Shown here: piece by piece, positions 32,892 to 43,932 of the stretch | Layout: each line of letters opens with the position of its first letter | How positions within the stretch are numbered: the stretch's first letter is position 1 | Assembly: GCA_944320305.1 (NCBI GenBank) | Contig: CALUGW010000015.1 | Location: 1-64,000 of the forward strand | DNA length: 64,000 bases | Source: an uncultured Prevotella sp. | Lineage (GTDB): Bacteria > Bacteroidota > Bacteroidia > Bacteroidales > Bacteroidaceae | Direction of reading: 5' to 3' | The notes under the pieces: generated by a model | Seen by the model: the letters and a program-made list of their open reading frames with translations, nothing else | The model's database searches: none | What the model was told of the DNA's origin: nothing | Translations under genes and position numbers: made by a program

Positions 32892-32972
32892 AAAAAAATC
32901 CTGGAAATAAAGGAAGAACTAAAACGCGAATCTCTATTTAAACAAATAGAGTGCGGCTCCCTTATTTCCAGG
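32892..32972 (-). terminator. Large two-part terminator of the galM-galP-galK transcript
   Basis: On the minus strand an outer 11-bp perfect stem (32972-32962 with 32910-32900, CCTGGAAATAA) encloses an inner 8-bp hairpin (CTCTATTT AAAC AAATAGAG, 32932-32951). It is followed by seven T (32898-32892). It lies 35 bases beyond the galK stop. Confidence 0.75.
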
Positions 32973-33007
32973 AACAATAAATAATACTCTTACCAGCAGG
33001 CAGGATC

Positions 33008-34168
33008 TCAGCAGATTCTGCGTGAGCCGTCGCTGATTACAACGTCATAAACCTTCGGAGCGTGGCCGAACTTGGCCGAGTACTTCTCCTTTGCATCGGC
33101 TATGAACTTGTCATAAAGCTCTTCCTTCACAAGGTTTATCGTGCAACCGCCGAATCCACCGCCCATGATGCGGCTGCCGGTAACTCCGTTAGCCTTGGCA
33201 ATGTCGTTGAGGAAGTCAAGCTCCTCGCAAGACACCTCATACTCCTTTGACAGGCCATAATGTGTCTCATACATCTTCTGGCCTACAGTCTCATAGTCAC
33301 CAGCGTTCAAAGCGTCGCAGACCGCAAGCACACGGTCTTTCTCGCCGAGAACGAATTTTGCGCGGCGGTAATCCTCGTCGCCCACCTCGTCGCGGACCTC
33401 CTCAAGCTGTTCCCATGTGCAGTCGCGCAGTGTCTCGAACTTGGCCTCCGGATGCTTGGCGGCAATGTGCTTCACTACATTCTCACAACTGTTGCGGCGG
33501 TCGTTGTAGGGCGAGCCTGCAAGCTCGTGCTTCACGACAGAATCAAGCAGAACGAGCTTATAGCCCACGGGATTGAACGGGAAGTACTCAAACTCGCGGC
33601 TGCGGCAGTCGAGGCGCATCAGGCAGCCCGCCTTGCCGAACACACTGGCAAACTGATCCATGATACCACAGTTGACGCCGCAGTAGTTGTGCTCCGTTGC
33701 CTGTCCGGCAAGCACCATGTCCCACTTGCTGACCTTGTTGTCGCCAAACAGGTCGTTGAGGGCGAAAGCATAGCAGCTCTCCAATGCGGCGGAAGACGAC
33801 ATTCCGGCTCCCAGAGGCACATCGCCGGCAAAAGCAGTGTTGAAGCCTTTCACATCGACACCGCGCTTGCGCATCTCCTGAACAATGCCGTAAATATAGC
33901 GTGCCCAGCTTGCGCGCGGCCCCTGCGGATCGTCCACCTTGAACTCCACCCTGTCCTTCATGTCGATGGCATAGGCCATAATCGTATTTGTTCCGTTGGG
34001 GCGGATCTCGCACATAATGCCCTTGTCCACCGCTCCGGGGAATACAAAGCCTCCGTTATAGTCTGTGTGCTCGCCAATCAGATTTATACGACCGGGAGAA
34101 GCGTAGATGTTTCCTTCCTTACCGTCAAAGTGCTTTATGAAACGGCTTCTTACAAATTCAATGTCCAT
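33008..34168 (-). CDS. galK: Galactokinase
   Basis: GalK phosphorylates alpha-D-galactose at C1 in the Leloir pathway. The 386-aa GHMP kinase has the galactokinase signature GRINLIGEHTDYNGGFVFPGAV, the ATP-binding motif PLGAGMSSSAALE and the third motif GSRIMGGGFGGCTINLV. The catalytic Asp is expected in NCGIMDQFAS. It is the last gene of a galactose unit: galM makes the alpha anomer, the transporter brings the sugar in and GalK traps it. galT and galE are not in the window. Confidence 0.97.
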   Translation of the reverse strand: MDIEFVRSRFIKHFDGKEGNIYASPGRINLIGEHTDYNGGFVFPGAVDKGIMCEIRPNGTNTIMAYAIDMKDRVEFKVDDPQGPRASWARYIYGIVQEMRKRGVDVKGFNTAFAGDVPLGAGMSSSAALESCYAFALNDLFGDNKVSKWDMVLAGQATEHNYCGVNCGIMDQFASVFGKAGCLMRLDCRSREFEYFPFNPVGYKLVLLDSVVKHELAGSPYNDRRNSCENVVKHIAAKHPEAKFETLRDCTWEQLEEVRDEVGDEDYRRAKFVLGEKDRVLAVCDALNAGDYETVGQKMYETHYGLSKEYEVSCEELDFLNDIAKANGVTGSRIMGGGFGGCTINLVKEELYDKFIADAKEKYSAKFGHAPKVYDVVISDGSRRIC

Positions 34169-34201
34169 AATTATTCGTTTTTATTTTTTATGTTATTGGT
34201 A

Positions 34202-35446
34202 TTAATTTCTGCTCAACCCTATCTTGCTACCCCAGTTGCAGAACCACAGCACGTAAGCGTAGTAAATGAACATCATGCAGATGGCGACACCCACACCGAG
34301 ACTGGGCGTATCGACAACGATTCCCATAATAGGAGTAAGCGTGGCAGCGCCTATCACACCGAGATTTATTATGCCCGAAGCAGCTTTGGTGTGCGGTCCG
34401 AGTTCCTGAAGTCCGAGGTTGAATATCAGAGGCCACATCACTGAATGGAACAGTCCGGCAGCGAGCATCGAGTAGACGGCGGCCATGCCCGAGAGGAAGA
34501 ATGAGATTCCGACACACGCCGCGCCACAGATGAGGCAAGCGGTCAGAATGGCGCGAGGCTGGAACTTGTTGAGAATGGCCGCGCCGGCAAACCGTCCGAC
34601 CATCATTCCGCCCCAGTAGAGCCACAGATAGTCAGTGGCCTGCCCGGGCAGTGTGGCCTTGTTTGCCTCAAAATAGCCTGCCAGCATCGAGGGGATGCCG
34701 ATTTCAAGGCCCATATACATAAATATGGCGAGCGCGCCGAGCCACACGTGCGGATATTTGAACACACTGCTCTTGTATTTCACCTCCTTGCCGCTGGCCT
34801 CGGCAGCCTGCTCCTCTTCGTTGATGTTGGGCAGCTTGAGGAAGAACAGTATGGCACAAAGCACAAGTGTGAACACGCCAAGACCAAGGTAAGGCATGGG
34901 GATGTCGGCCGGCACTGCGTCTTTGGCCTCTTTTCCGTTCAATATGACAGAAAGGATGAAAATGGGGGCGACAGTCGTTGCTACAGAGTTCAATGCCTGG
35001 CTGAGTGTCATTCTGAACGCACCTTTCTCCGGCGCTCCAAGCACCATGACATACGGATTGGCCACCAGCTGGAGCATCACAATACCCAGCGCGACAACAA
35101 ACATACAGCCAAGGAACATCCAATAGATGGTGCTCACGTTGCCGTCCAGATTGCCGCTTATGCAAAGATAATTGATGACAAAGCCCAATCCAACCACGGC
35201 CAGACCGAGAACAAGTGTCGATTTGTAACCAATCTTGCTCATCATCAGTCCGAACGGAATGGACATGATGTAGGCCCCATAAAATGCCGAGTTGACCAAC
35301 TGGCTCTGAAAGTTGTTCAGGTTGAATGCGTTCTTGCAGAACTCAATCATAGAATTGTTCATCGTAGTGACAAATCCGATGAGGAAACACACTATGATGA
35401 CAATTGTTAGTGCGAACGTGTAGTTCGGTCTCTGATTCTGACTCAT
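34202..35446 (-). CDS. MFS sugar transporter (FucP/GluP type), probable galactose/glucose importer
   Basis: This proton-coupled inner-membrane sugar permease has 414 aa and about 12 transmembrane segments. The N-terminal helix FALTIVIIVCFLIGFVTTMN, the motif NSAFYGAYIMSIPFGLMMSKIGYKS and QLVANPYVMVLGAPEKGAFRMTLSQALNSVAT are characteristic of the FucP/GluP branch of the major facilitator superfamily. It lies between galM and galK with gaps of about 33 bases, which supports galactose as the substrate (inference from context). Confidence 0.9.
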   Translation of the reverse strand: MSQNQRPNYTFALTIVIIVCFLIGFVTTMNNSMIEFCKNAFNLNNFQSQLVNSAFYGAYIMSIPFGLMMSKIGYKSTLVLGLAVVGLGFVINYLCISGNLDGNVSTIYWMFLGCMFVVALGIVMLQLVANPYVMVLGAPEKGAFRMTLSQALNSVATTVAPIFILSVILNGKEAKDAVPADIPMPYLGLGVFTLVLCAILFFLKLPNINEEEQAAEASGKEVKYKSSVFKYPHVWLGALAIFMYMGLEIGIPSMLAGYFEANKATLPGQATDYLWLYWGGMMVGRFAGAAILNKFQPRAILTACLICGAACVGISFFLSGMAAVYSMLAAGLFHSVMWPLIFNLGLQELGPHTKAASGIINLGVIGAATLTPIMGIVVDTPSLGVGVAICMMFIYYAYVLWFCNWGSKIGLSRN

Positions 35447-35480
35447 TTCTTTAGGAAAGTAAAAATGTATTGTTTGTTAG

Positions 35481-36572
35481 TTATTTTTCCACTCCGAACT
35501 TATATATTGTCTTCTGTTTGTATTGCTCGCCCGGCTCAAGTACCACAGACGGGAAATAAGGATGATTGGGGGTGTCGGGGAAGTGCTGGCACTCAAAACA
35601 GATGGCGCTGCGGCGCGGGAATGTCGCTCCGTGCTGTCCTTTGTAGCCGTCGGCCCAGTTGTCTGTATAGACCTGCACGCCCGGCTCTGTCGTGAAGACC
35701 TCCATTGTGCGCCCGCTCACCGGATCTTTCACTTTGGCGGCAAAGCTCAGCTCGCCCTCCTCCTGCTTGTTGAGCACAAAGCAGTGGTCATAGCCTGCGC
35801 CGTTTCTTATCTGCTCGTCGTCAGCGTCGATGTCGCGGCCGACCTCTTTAGGCGTTCTGAAATCAAACGGAGTGGCATCGACAAGGCGTATTTCGCCGGT
35901 TGGAATCGAAGTATTGTCGATTGGAAGATAATAGTTTGCGTTAATTTGGCAAACCAGATTGTCAATAGTCGGAGTTGGATTTGCAATTCCGGCAAGGCTG
36001 AAAAATCCGTGATGAGTAAGGTTCATCACCGTCTTTTTGTTAGTGCAGGCCAGATATTCAAGCACCAGCTCATTGTCATCGGTAAAGGTAAACTCGACAG
36101 TAACGCGGAACTCGCCCGTGAAACCTTCCTCACCATATGCCGAAACATAATGCAGAGCAAGCGTTCTCGGCCCCATCTGGCGCGCGTCCCACACTCGGGC
36201 ATGGAATCCGGTCGGTCCGCCGTGAAGCGCGTTCGGCCCGTTGTTGATTGCCAACTGATACTCTTTCTGGTTGAGAGTGAAGCGCCCCTTGCAGATTCTG
36301 TTGCCGTAACGCCCTATCAGAGTTGACAGGAAAGGCTCCGGACTGTTTATCACGTCCTGGATGTTGTCGTGCCCCTGGATCACGTTTGCCACGTTGCCGT
36401 CTTTGTCAGGCACCATAATGGCAACAATCGCGCCACCGTAATTCGTTATTGCGACCTCGTATCCTTTTCTGTTTTTCAGTATGTATAAATCTGTTTTCTT
36501 TCCGTTGATTGTGGTCTGAAAGTCCTTACGGTTCAGTCCACAGAGATTGGCTGTTTCCGTGGTGTTTGTCAT
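35481..36572 (-). CDS. galM: Aldose 1-epimerase (mutarotase)
   Basis: GalM interconverts the alpha and beta anomers of galactose, supplying alpha-galactose to GalK. The 363-aa protein has the family motifs TNYGGAIVAIMVPDKDGN, GRYGNRICKGRFTLNQKEY, NGPNALHGGPTGFHARVWD and THHGFFSLAG (substrate-binding His). The catalytic Glu is expected near VVLEPGEQYKQKTIYKF, and DHCFVLN is present. No signal peptide is visible, so it should be cytosolic. It is the first gene of galM-galP-galK. A near-match to the -7 box lies at 36604-36611. Confidence 0.95.
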   Translation of the reverse strand: MTNTTETANLCGLNRKDFQTTINGKKTDLYILKNRKGYEVAITNYGGAIVAIMVPDKDGNVANVIQGHDNIQDVINSPEPFLSTLIGRYGNRICKGRFTLNQKEYQLAINNGPNALHGGPTGFHARVWDARQMGPRTLALHYVSAYGEEGFTGEFRVTVEFTFTDDNELVLEYLACTNKKTVMNLTHHGFFSLAGIANPTPTIDNLVCQINANYYLPIDNTSIPTGEIRLVDATPFDFRTPKEVGRDIDADDEQIRNGAGYDHCFVLNKQEEGELSFAAKVKDPVSGRTMEVFTTEPGVQVYTDNWADGYKGQHGATFPRRSAICFECQHFPDTPNHPYFPSVVLEPGEQYKQKTIYKFGVEK

Positions 36573-36603
36573 AATCCATTGTTTTTAGTTATTGTATTAA
36601 CTG

Positions 36604-36611
36604 CAAAGTAA
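36604..36611 (-). promoter_or_regulatory. Possible -7 box (TTACTTTG) for the galactose operon
   Basis: On the minus strand TTACTTTG differs from TAnnTTTG at the second position and lies 32 bases before the galM start. It is the only candidate in the 103-base gap between folC and galM. Confidence 0.4.
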
Positions 36612-36675
36612 CCGAAAAAAAACGGAATTAACAAATTATACCACGAAAAAAACATTTGCGTAAGTGTTAAAACAA

Positions 36676-37992
36676 CTAAACACAATGGGAAAGAAAGTCT
36701 GCCACAACGTAACTGCTACCGCCGACAAAGATGAAATCATCTGCCGACGCGGAGCGCATGGCTGCCCCAAATGCCTCAGCCACAGACTTGAAGCACCGCC
36801 CGTGAAGCCTCTTGCGGCCGGCCTTATCCAGCAATTCGGTTTCCGGAATGGCCCTTTTGCTGTCTGGTTTTGTAAAATAATACTCGGCCGCAGGCGGCAG
36901 GAGAGACAGCACACCATCTATGTCCTTGTCATTAACCATGCCGAAGACAATGTGCATCCTGCCGCATTCCACGCTTTTGAGCTGTTCGCTAAGATAGAGC
37001 CAGCCCCCGACATTGTGCCCGGTGTCGCAAACGACGGCAGGACTTGTGCCCACCTGCTGCCACCGCCCCATCAGGCCCGTCAGCCGGCAGACATTGCTGA
37101 AAGCATTGCCAACAGCATCACGCACTGATTTGCACACCGAACGGCCATGCGGCCGCAGCGTCTTGTCGGTTTCCGCCAGCACGCTTATGGCGGCAAGCAC
37201 AGTGCCGGCGTTCTTAATCTGATAAATTCCGCCAAGCTCACCGGTCAGCATTCCATAACGCCTTGTGTCATACAGAATGCCCCCCGGAGCTTTTTGAGTC
37301 GCGCCGACAATCTCAGGGCTGTCCTCGGCAAATATTATAGGAGCGCCCATTTCGCGGGCTTTGGACTCAAAGACAGGCCGTGTCTCAGGCAGGCTCTCGC
37401 CTATCACCACAGGCACTCCGCATTTGATTATCCCCGCCTTCTCACCGGCAATCTGCCCGAGTGTGTCACCAAGGAACTGTGTGTGGTCAAAACTGATGTT
37501 CGTTATCACCGACAAGACGGGAGTGATGATGTTTGTGCAGTCGAGACGTCCGCCAAGCCCGACCTCCACAACGGCATAGTCAACGGCCTTGTCCTTGAAA
37601 TATTTGAACGCCATGGCAGTCGTCAACTCAAAAAACGACGGTCTGAGCGGCTCGAAAAACGCCCGCTCTTTTTCAACAAAATCAACGACATACTCCTCGC
37701 TGACCGGCTGGCCGTCAACCTTGATACGCTCGCGGAAGTCTTTCAGATGAGGCGAAGTGTACAATCCCACCCTGTAACCGCACGACTGCAGAAAAGCTGC
37801 GATGGTGTGCGAGCAGGATCCCTTTCCGTTTGTTCCGGCCACGTGGACAGTGCGGTAACTGCTGTGCGGATGGCCGAAATGGCGGTCAAGCTCCAAAGTG
37901 TTGTACAATCCGTCTTTATAACCTGCCGCTCCCTGCCGCTCAAACATTGGAAGCTGGCTGAACAGATATTCCGTTGTCTCCTTGTATGTCAT
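36676..37992 (-). CDS. folC: Bifunctional folylpolyglutamate/dihydrofolate synthase
   Basis: FolC adds glutamate to dihydropteroate and to reduced folates. The 438-aa protein belongs to the Mur ligase fold: P-loop VAGTNGKGSCSHTIAAFL, GLYTSPHLKDFRERI, VEVGLGGRLDCTNI and SFDHTQFLGDTLGQIAGEKAGIIK in the ATPase domain. The C-terminal domain has VVCDTGHNVGGWLYL. The start MTYKETTEYLF fits the family. It lies 56 bases downstream of dnaJ, beyond a terminator, and about 100 bases before galM. Confidence 0.95.
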   Translation of the reverse strand: MTYKETTEYLFSQLPMFERQGAAGYKDGLYNTLELDRHFGHPHSSYRTVHVAGTNGKGSCSHTIAAFLQSCGYRVGLYTSPHLKDFRERIKVDGQPVSEEYVVDFVEKERAFFEPLRPSFFELTTAMAFKYFKDKAVDYAVVEVGLGGRLDCTNIITPVLSVITNISFDHTQFLGDTLGQIAGEKAGIIKCGVPVVIGESLPETRPVFESKAREMGAPIIFAEDSPEIVGATQKAPGGILYDTRRYGMLTGELGGIYQIKNAGTVLAAISVLAETDKTLRPHGRSVCKSVRDAVGNAFSNVCRLTGLMGRWQQVGTSPAVVCDTGHNVGGWLYLSEQLKSVECGRMHIVFGMVNDKDIDGVLSLLPPAAEYYFTKPDSKRAIPETELLDKAGRKRLHGRCFKSVAEAFGAAMRSASADDFIFVGGSSYVVADFLSHCV

Positions 37993-38016
37993 GTCTGCAA
38001 TTTAATTAATGTAAAC

Positions 38017-38042
38017 AAAAAGGGGATGCTGCGAGCATCCCC
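38017..38042 (-). terminator. Terminator of dnaJ
   Basis: On the minus strand a perfect 9-bp GGGGATGCT stem (38042-38034 with 38030-38022) with a 3-nt loop is followed by five T. Confidence 0.85.
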
Positions 38043-38047
38043 GGATC

Positions 38048-39202
38048 TCAATTAAAGTAATTCCTGAACCGCTGGAATATCGACTGCTTGGTGGTGGAGT
38101 CGCCCTTGAAATTGTCGCTTTCGCGGAACTTCGCCAGTGCGGACTTCTCTTCGTGCGAGAGTGTCTTGGGCACATAGACGCTGATGTTGACTATAAGGTC
38201 GCCCGTGCCGCTGCCATAGCCTTGAACCGACGGCAGCCCCTTGCCGCGCAGACGCAGTGTCTTGCCGGGCTGGGTGCCGCTCTCGATGTTGATTTTAAGT
38301 TTTGCCCCCTCAATCGTCGGAATCTCCACCTCGCCTCCAAGCGCAGCTGTCGGGAAGTCAAGCAGCAGGTTGTAGATGAGGTTATTGCCGTCGCGCACAA
38401 AAGTGTCGTTGGGTTCTTCCTCAATGTAAACCTGAATGTCGCCGTTCACGCCGTTGTGCATTCCGGCGTTGCCCTTGCCCGGCACGTTGACAACCATGCC
38501 CTCGGCCACTCCGGCGGGAATCTTTATCTCAACGACCTCCTCGCCCTTCACAACACCCGTTCCGCCGCACTCACGGCACTTGTTCTTGATAACCTTGCCC
38601 TCGCCGTGGCACGTCGGGCACACACCCTGCGTCTGCATCATGCCGAAAAAGCTCTGGGTTGTATGGGTCACAACACCTGAGCCGTGGCACGTCGGGCAGA
38701 TTTCGGCCGCGCTTCCCGCCTCGGCGCCGCTGCCGTGACAATGTGAGCACACAACATCCTTGCGCACCTTGAACTTCTTCGTCACACCATGGGCGACATC
38801 AAGAAGCGAGAGCCTCACCTTCAGACGCAGGTCTCCGCCGCGGAACTGCTGCGGGCGGCGTCCGCCGCCACCAAAGCCTCCGAAGCCTCCGGCACGACCT
38901 CCGAATATGTCGCCGAACATGGAGAAGATGTCGTCCATGTTCATACCGCCGCCGCTGAAGCCGCCGAACCCGGCACCGTTCATGCCCTCAAAGCCGAACT
39001 GGTCATACTGCTGGCGCTTCTGCGGGTCGTGCAGAACATCGTAAGCCTCGGCAGCCTCTTTGAACTTTTCCTCTGCCTCCTTGTCACCCGGATTGCGGTC
39101 GGGGTGATATTTTATGGCAATCTTTCTGTAAGCTTTTTTTATTTCATCCTCAGAAGCGCCCTTGCCGACGCCCAGAACCTCGTAATAATCTCTCTTCGCC
39201 AT
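38048..39202 (-). CDS. dnaJ: Chaperone DnaJ
   Basis: DnaJ is the DnaK co-chaperone that delivers substrates and stimulates ATP hydrolysis. The 384-aa class A protein has the J domain (1-70) with HPD in [10 protein letters not shown], a Gly/Phe-rich linker (about 75-120), four zinc repeats [32 protein letters not shown] and [10 protein letters not shown], and the C-terminal substrate-binding domains. It lies 29 bases after grpE. dnaK is not in the window. Confidence 0.97.
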   Translation of the reverse strand: MAKRDYYEVLGVGKGASEDEIKKAYRKIAIKYHPDRNPGDKEAEEKFKEAAEAYDVLHDPQKRQQYDQFGFEGMNGAGFGGFSGGGMNMDDIFSMFGDIFGGRAGGFGGFGGGGRRPQQFRGGDLRLKVRLSLLDVAHGVTKKFKVRKDVVCSHCHGSGAEAGSAAEICPTCHGSGVVTHTTQSFFGMMQTQGVCPTCHGEGKVIKNKCRECGGTGVVKGEEVVEIKIPAGVAEGMVVNVPGKGNAGMHNGVNGDIQVYIEEEPNDTFVRDGNNLIYNLLLDFPTAALGGEVEIPTIEGAKLKINIESGTQPGKTLRLRGKGLPSVQGYGSGTGDLIVNISVYVPKTLSHEEKSALAKFRESDNFKGDSTTKQSIFQRFRNYFN

Positions 39203-39231
39203 TTTTCAGTTGTTGCTTAGCAGATGTCCGC

Positions 39232-39828
39232 TTACTGGCCGACGGCCACTTTTGCGTGCCTTATCACCTTGTCGTTGAGTTTGTATCCGGTCTGGATGCA
39301 GTCAATCACCTTGCCTTTCTTGTCGTCATCCTGAGTCGGAACCATCGCAACGGCCTCGTGTATGTCGGTGTCGAAATCCGCACCTTCAGTCTCTATTTTC
39401 TTCACGCCGAGACTTTCAAGAATCTTCTGGAATTTCGAGAAAATAAGCTCCATACCTTCGCGGATGGCAGCGGAATCCTCTGTCTTGCGGCCGTTGTCGA
39501 TGGCGCGCTCCATGTCGTCGAGTACCGGAAGGATGGCCGATATGGCCTTTTCGCCGCCGTTCAGTATCAGCTCGGCCTTTTCCTTGAGTGTGCGCTTGCG
39601 GTAATTGTCAAACTCAGCCACCGAGCGCAGGTACTTGTCCGTCAGTTCCTCAATCTTCCTGTTGGCTTCTTCGAGCGGGTCGGATGCCGCGTTTTCGTCT
39701 GCCGAAGACTCCACGCCAGCAGCCTCGTTGTCCTTGCCGCAGTCTGTGGCGCCGGCAGCTTCCTGCTCATCAACACTCCCGTTTACCGGCTCATCGCCGT
39801 TCTCGATCTTTATGTCTTTCTCTTTCAT
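39232..39828 (-). CDS. grpE: Nucleotide exchange factor GrpE
   Basis: GrpE releases ADP from DnaK. The 198-aa protein has an acidic, disordered N-terminus (about 1-60), then the long coiled coil ANRKIEELTDKYLRSVAEFDNYRKRT and the beta domain ending HEAVAMVPTQDDDKKG...VIDCIQTGYKLNDKVIRHAKVAVGQ. ATG 39828 is preferred to an in-frame GTG at 39858. It precedes dnaJ and follows an ABC-F gene. I saw no heat-shock-type operator such as CIRCE upstream. Confidence 0.95.
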   Translation of the reverse strand: MKEKDIKIENGDEPVNGSVDEQEAAGATDCGKDNEAAGVESSADENAASDPLEEANRKIEELTDKYLRSVAEFDNYRKRTLKEKAELILNGGEKAISAILPVLDDMERAIDNGRKTEDSAAIREGMELIFSKFQKILESLGVKKIETEGADFDTDIHEAVAMVPTQDDDKKGKVIDCIQTGYKLNDKVIRHAKVAVGQ

Positions 39829-39886
39829 AACTGTCTGTTGTCTGTTTTTAATTGACACTCAGCAAAAACCGTGCCCGAATGCATGA

Positions 39887-41509
<1,623 letters not shown>

Positions 41510-41550
41510 CTAACGTTATATTATATAAATGTGATTTGCGATTCAGCCTG

Positions 41551-41558
41551 CAAAATTA
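41551..41558 (-). promoter_or_regulatory. -7 box (TAATTTTG) for the ABC-F/grpE/dnaJ unit
   Basis: TAATTTTG on the minus strand matches TAnnTTTG, 45 bases before the ABC-F start. Confidence 0.65.
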
Positions 41559-41610
41559 CTAATTATTTCCTACATGACAAAATTTAATGTGCGGCAGCAG
41601 CCGGGCTTTT

Positions 41611-43932
41611 TCAGAACGGATAGCCAATGGCGAAGTGCAGACCGAGACCGTCGGAGAACTTCGGTATGTTGTAGTAGCCGCTCTTCTCTGTGTCATAAGG
41701 CACGTGGATGGCAATTCCGAGGTCAAGCCGCAGCACAAAGAAGTCGAGGTCGTAGCGCAGGCCAAGCCCCGTGCCTGTGGCCAGCTGGCGCCAGAACGTG
41801 TCAAAACGGAACTCCGCGTCGGGCCTGTTCACGTCTTTCTTCATCAGCCAGATGTTGCCCGCGTCAAGAAACAGCGCGCCATAAAGGCTCCCGAAGATGT
41901 TGAAGCGGTACTCCAGGTTCATCTCCAGCTTGATGTCTCCGGTCTGGTCGAGGTATGAATAATTTGACGATGGAGCCACATACTTGCCCGGTCCGATGCT
42001 GCGGATGGTAAAGGCGCGTATGCTGTTGGCGCCGCCGACATAGAACTGTTCGCTGTAAGGTCCCTGCGAGGAGTTGCCGTAAGCATAGATCACACCGGCC
42101 GCCACATGGCCCACCAGCTGCGACTTGTAGCCCAGAGACCACGTCTTGCGCAGCGAGGTGTTTATCTTCAGGAACTGCGCAAACGGATTGCCGAAGAGGT
42201 CTTTCTCCTTGCTGTTGAACTTTTTTCCCGCCGCCATGTAAATCAGCGACAGGGCGTTGCCGGCCTCTGTCAGGCTCAATTCCCAGGCAACAGGGTTGCG
42301 GTAGCTTGCCGGGCTGGTGTAGTTGTAGGTGTATTTTATCTTCGGCACAAACTGGTTGCGCATGGACACGTAGATGGCGGGGTTGGCGTCCATTATCGAG
42401 TCGAACGTCTCGGTGGTGTGCCTCAGCATGTTGTAGTCCAGCAGGAAAGGACTGAACTCGTGCATCGAGTTCGGCGACGTCTGGAATTTGTACGTCACCG
42501 CCCCAGTGACGGTGAACATCTTGAAATAGTCTGCGCGGTTGAGCACATTGCCCGACAGCGAGAACAGCGTCGAGGGAGTGGACGCGAAGCGGTGGCGGCG
42601 GAACAGTCCGAAAGGCGTTTCAAGGCGCGGATACTCTATCGAGACGTCCGCCCCATATTCATAAGAGTTTATCCTGGAGCTGTTGCCGTCAACTTTGCGC
42701 CCCGTCTGCCACTCATACGACCCCTTGAGATTTATGTTCAGCTTCTCCGCTCCGCGGAATGCGTTGCGCTTGGACAGGCCGAAGACAAGCCCCGGTCCGG
42801 TGCGGTCGTTGCTCTTCAGCGAGTAGTTGGCCTCTATCGAGCCGTCATAAGGTTTGTCGAGCACGCAGTTGAGCGTCATGTCGAGCGTGTCGCAAGTGGC
42901 AGAGGTGTCACGCGGCGTAAACGAGAAGTCTGCCAGACTGAACATCCCGAGGCTGTTCACGTTGTTCGACGACTCCAGATAGTCGGCCTGGCTGAACAGG
43001 CTGCGCGGCCTCAACTTGACGTCGCGCAGCACGGCGCCCGGCCTGATGGGGATTTTCTTCCCCACGCTCCGTCCGGCAAAATAGATTGAAAGATAGCGGT
43101 GGACGAAAGAGTCTGTCAGCTCCTCTGTCATGGAGCGGCGCAGATTCACGCGCAGACGGCCCAGATGCCACTTGCGCCTCGCAACCGCCGGCATACCGGC
43201 CGCCGGCTGCACATGAATCTCCACGCGGCCCGGATTGGACACCGAGTCGGCCACAAACGTGGCGTAGCCCGCGCTGTAATAATAGTAGCCGTTGTTGCGG
43301 AAGAGCGTGGCCAGACGGTTGCGCTCCGCATCCAGCGCCGCCGTGGTGAACGGCTTGCCGGGCTTCAGGCTGCTCTCGGCAAGCGAGGCCGTGACCAGGC
43401 TGTCGGCGGCGGGAGGGTATCCGATGTATTTCACGGTGTCGATGGTGTACAGATTGCCCGGAGTCACGGTGTAGGCGACCTTTGCTTTCATCGGATTCTT
43501 CTGCGGCACAACACCATAACTCACCTCTGCGTTGAAATAGCCGTTGGCCCGCAGCAGGTTCTTTGCCACCAGGGCGCGCGTCTCCGGAGCCACCGTGCTG
43601 AGAAGAACCGGGGGCGTTCCGAAGTTGCGGCGCATCCAGCGGCCGAACTTCGACCTCGACTTAGCGTACTTGTTATACACTGCCAGCTTGATCTGGAACG
43701 GCGAGCGGTAGTACGGACTGCCAAGCAGCGCACCGTTGGGAGCACAGGCCAGGGCGGCCTCCACTTCCTCACGCACACCGTCAAAGTTGGCGTCGGAGTC
43801 TGAAACGACATATTCCGTCTTCCTCATGCCGGTGTAGAGCATATCGTCAGCGGGCAGATTGCTCGTTGTGGAGCAGGCGGCAAACGCCAGCACCGCCGCA
43901 AGGCACATTATTATATTACTGAGGTTTCTCAT
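41611..43932 (-). CDS. tamL: TamL: BamA/TamA-family outer membrane lipoprotein
   Basis: This is the outer-membrane half of the Bacteroidetes Tam system, pairing with TamB to insert or assemble outer-membrane components. The 773-aa protein starts with a lipoprotein signal (MRNLSNIIMCLAAVLAFAAC, lipidated Cys expected at residue 20). POTRA-like domains follow (about 40-400), then a beta-barrel domain rich in alternating aromatic residues, with the Omp85 motif region near YVGGANSIRAFTIRSIGPG and a C-terminal strand ending in Phe (LHFAIGYPF). A longer frame upstream overlaps tamB and is arginine-rich, so ATG 43932 is chosen. It overlaps tamB by 17 bases. Confidence 0.92.
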   Translation of the reverse strand: MRNLSNIIMCLAAVLAFAACSTTSNLPADDMLYTGMRKTEYVVSDSDANFDGVREEVEAALACAPNGALLGSPYYRSPFQIKLAVYNKYAKSRSKFGRWMRRNFGTPPVLLSTVAPETRALVAKNLLRANGYFNAEVSYGVVPQKNPMKAKVAYTVTPGNLYTIDTVKYIGYPPAADSLVTASLAESSLKPGKPFTTAALDAERNRLATLFRNNGYYYYSAGYATFVADSVSNPGRVEIHVQPAAGMPAVARRKWHLGRLRVNLRRSMTEELTDSFVHRYLSIYFAGRSVGKKIPIRPGAVLRDVKLRPRSLFSQADYLESSNNVNSLGMFSLADFSFTPRDTSATCDTLDMTLNCVLDKPYDGSIEANYSLKSNDRTGPGLVFGLSKRNAFRGAEKLNINLKGSYEWQTGRKVDGNSSRINSYEYGADVSIEYPRLETPFGLFRRHRFASTPSTLFSLSGNVLNRADYFKMFTVTGAVTYKFQTSPNSMHEFSPFLLDYNMLRHTTETFDSIMDANPAIYVSMRNQFVPKIKYTYNYTSPASYRNPVAWELSLTEAGNALSLIYMAAGKKFNSKEKDLFGNPFAQFLKINTSLRKTWSLGYKSQLVGHVAAGVIYAYGNSSQGPYSEQFYVGGANSIRAFTIRSIGPGKYVAPSSNYSYLDQTGDIKLEMNLEYRFNIFGSLYGALFLDAGNIWLMKKDVNRPDAEFRFDTFWRQLATGTGLGLRYDLDFFVLRLDLGIAIHVPYDTEKSGYYNIPKFSDGLGLHFAIGYPF

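Larger units (their letters stand above)
32021..33007. other. 987-base gap between convergent fbp and galK, rich in repeats
   Basis: From left to right: the fbp terminator (32046-32099), repeat element A2 (32187-32404, minus), about 280 bases with no recognisable content, a MITE-like inverted-repeat element (32685-32880), and the large galK terminator (32892-32972). Short frames here (such as 32251-32532) follow the repeat sequence and are not credible genes. Confidence 0.7.

Noticed and set aside
42106..43089. A 327-aa plus-strand frame inside tamL
   Set aside because: It is antisense to the barrel-coding part of tamL and carries no domain signature.
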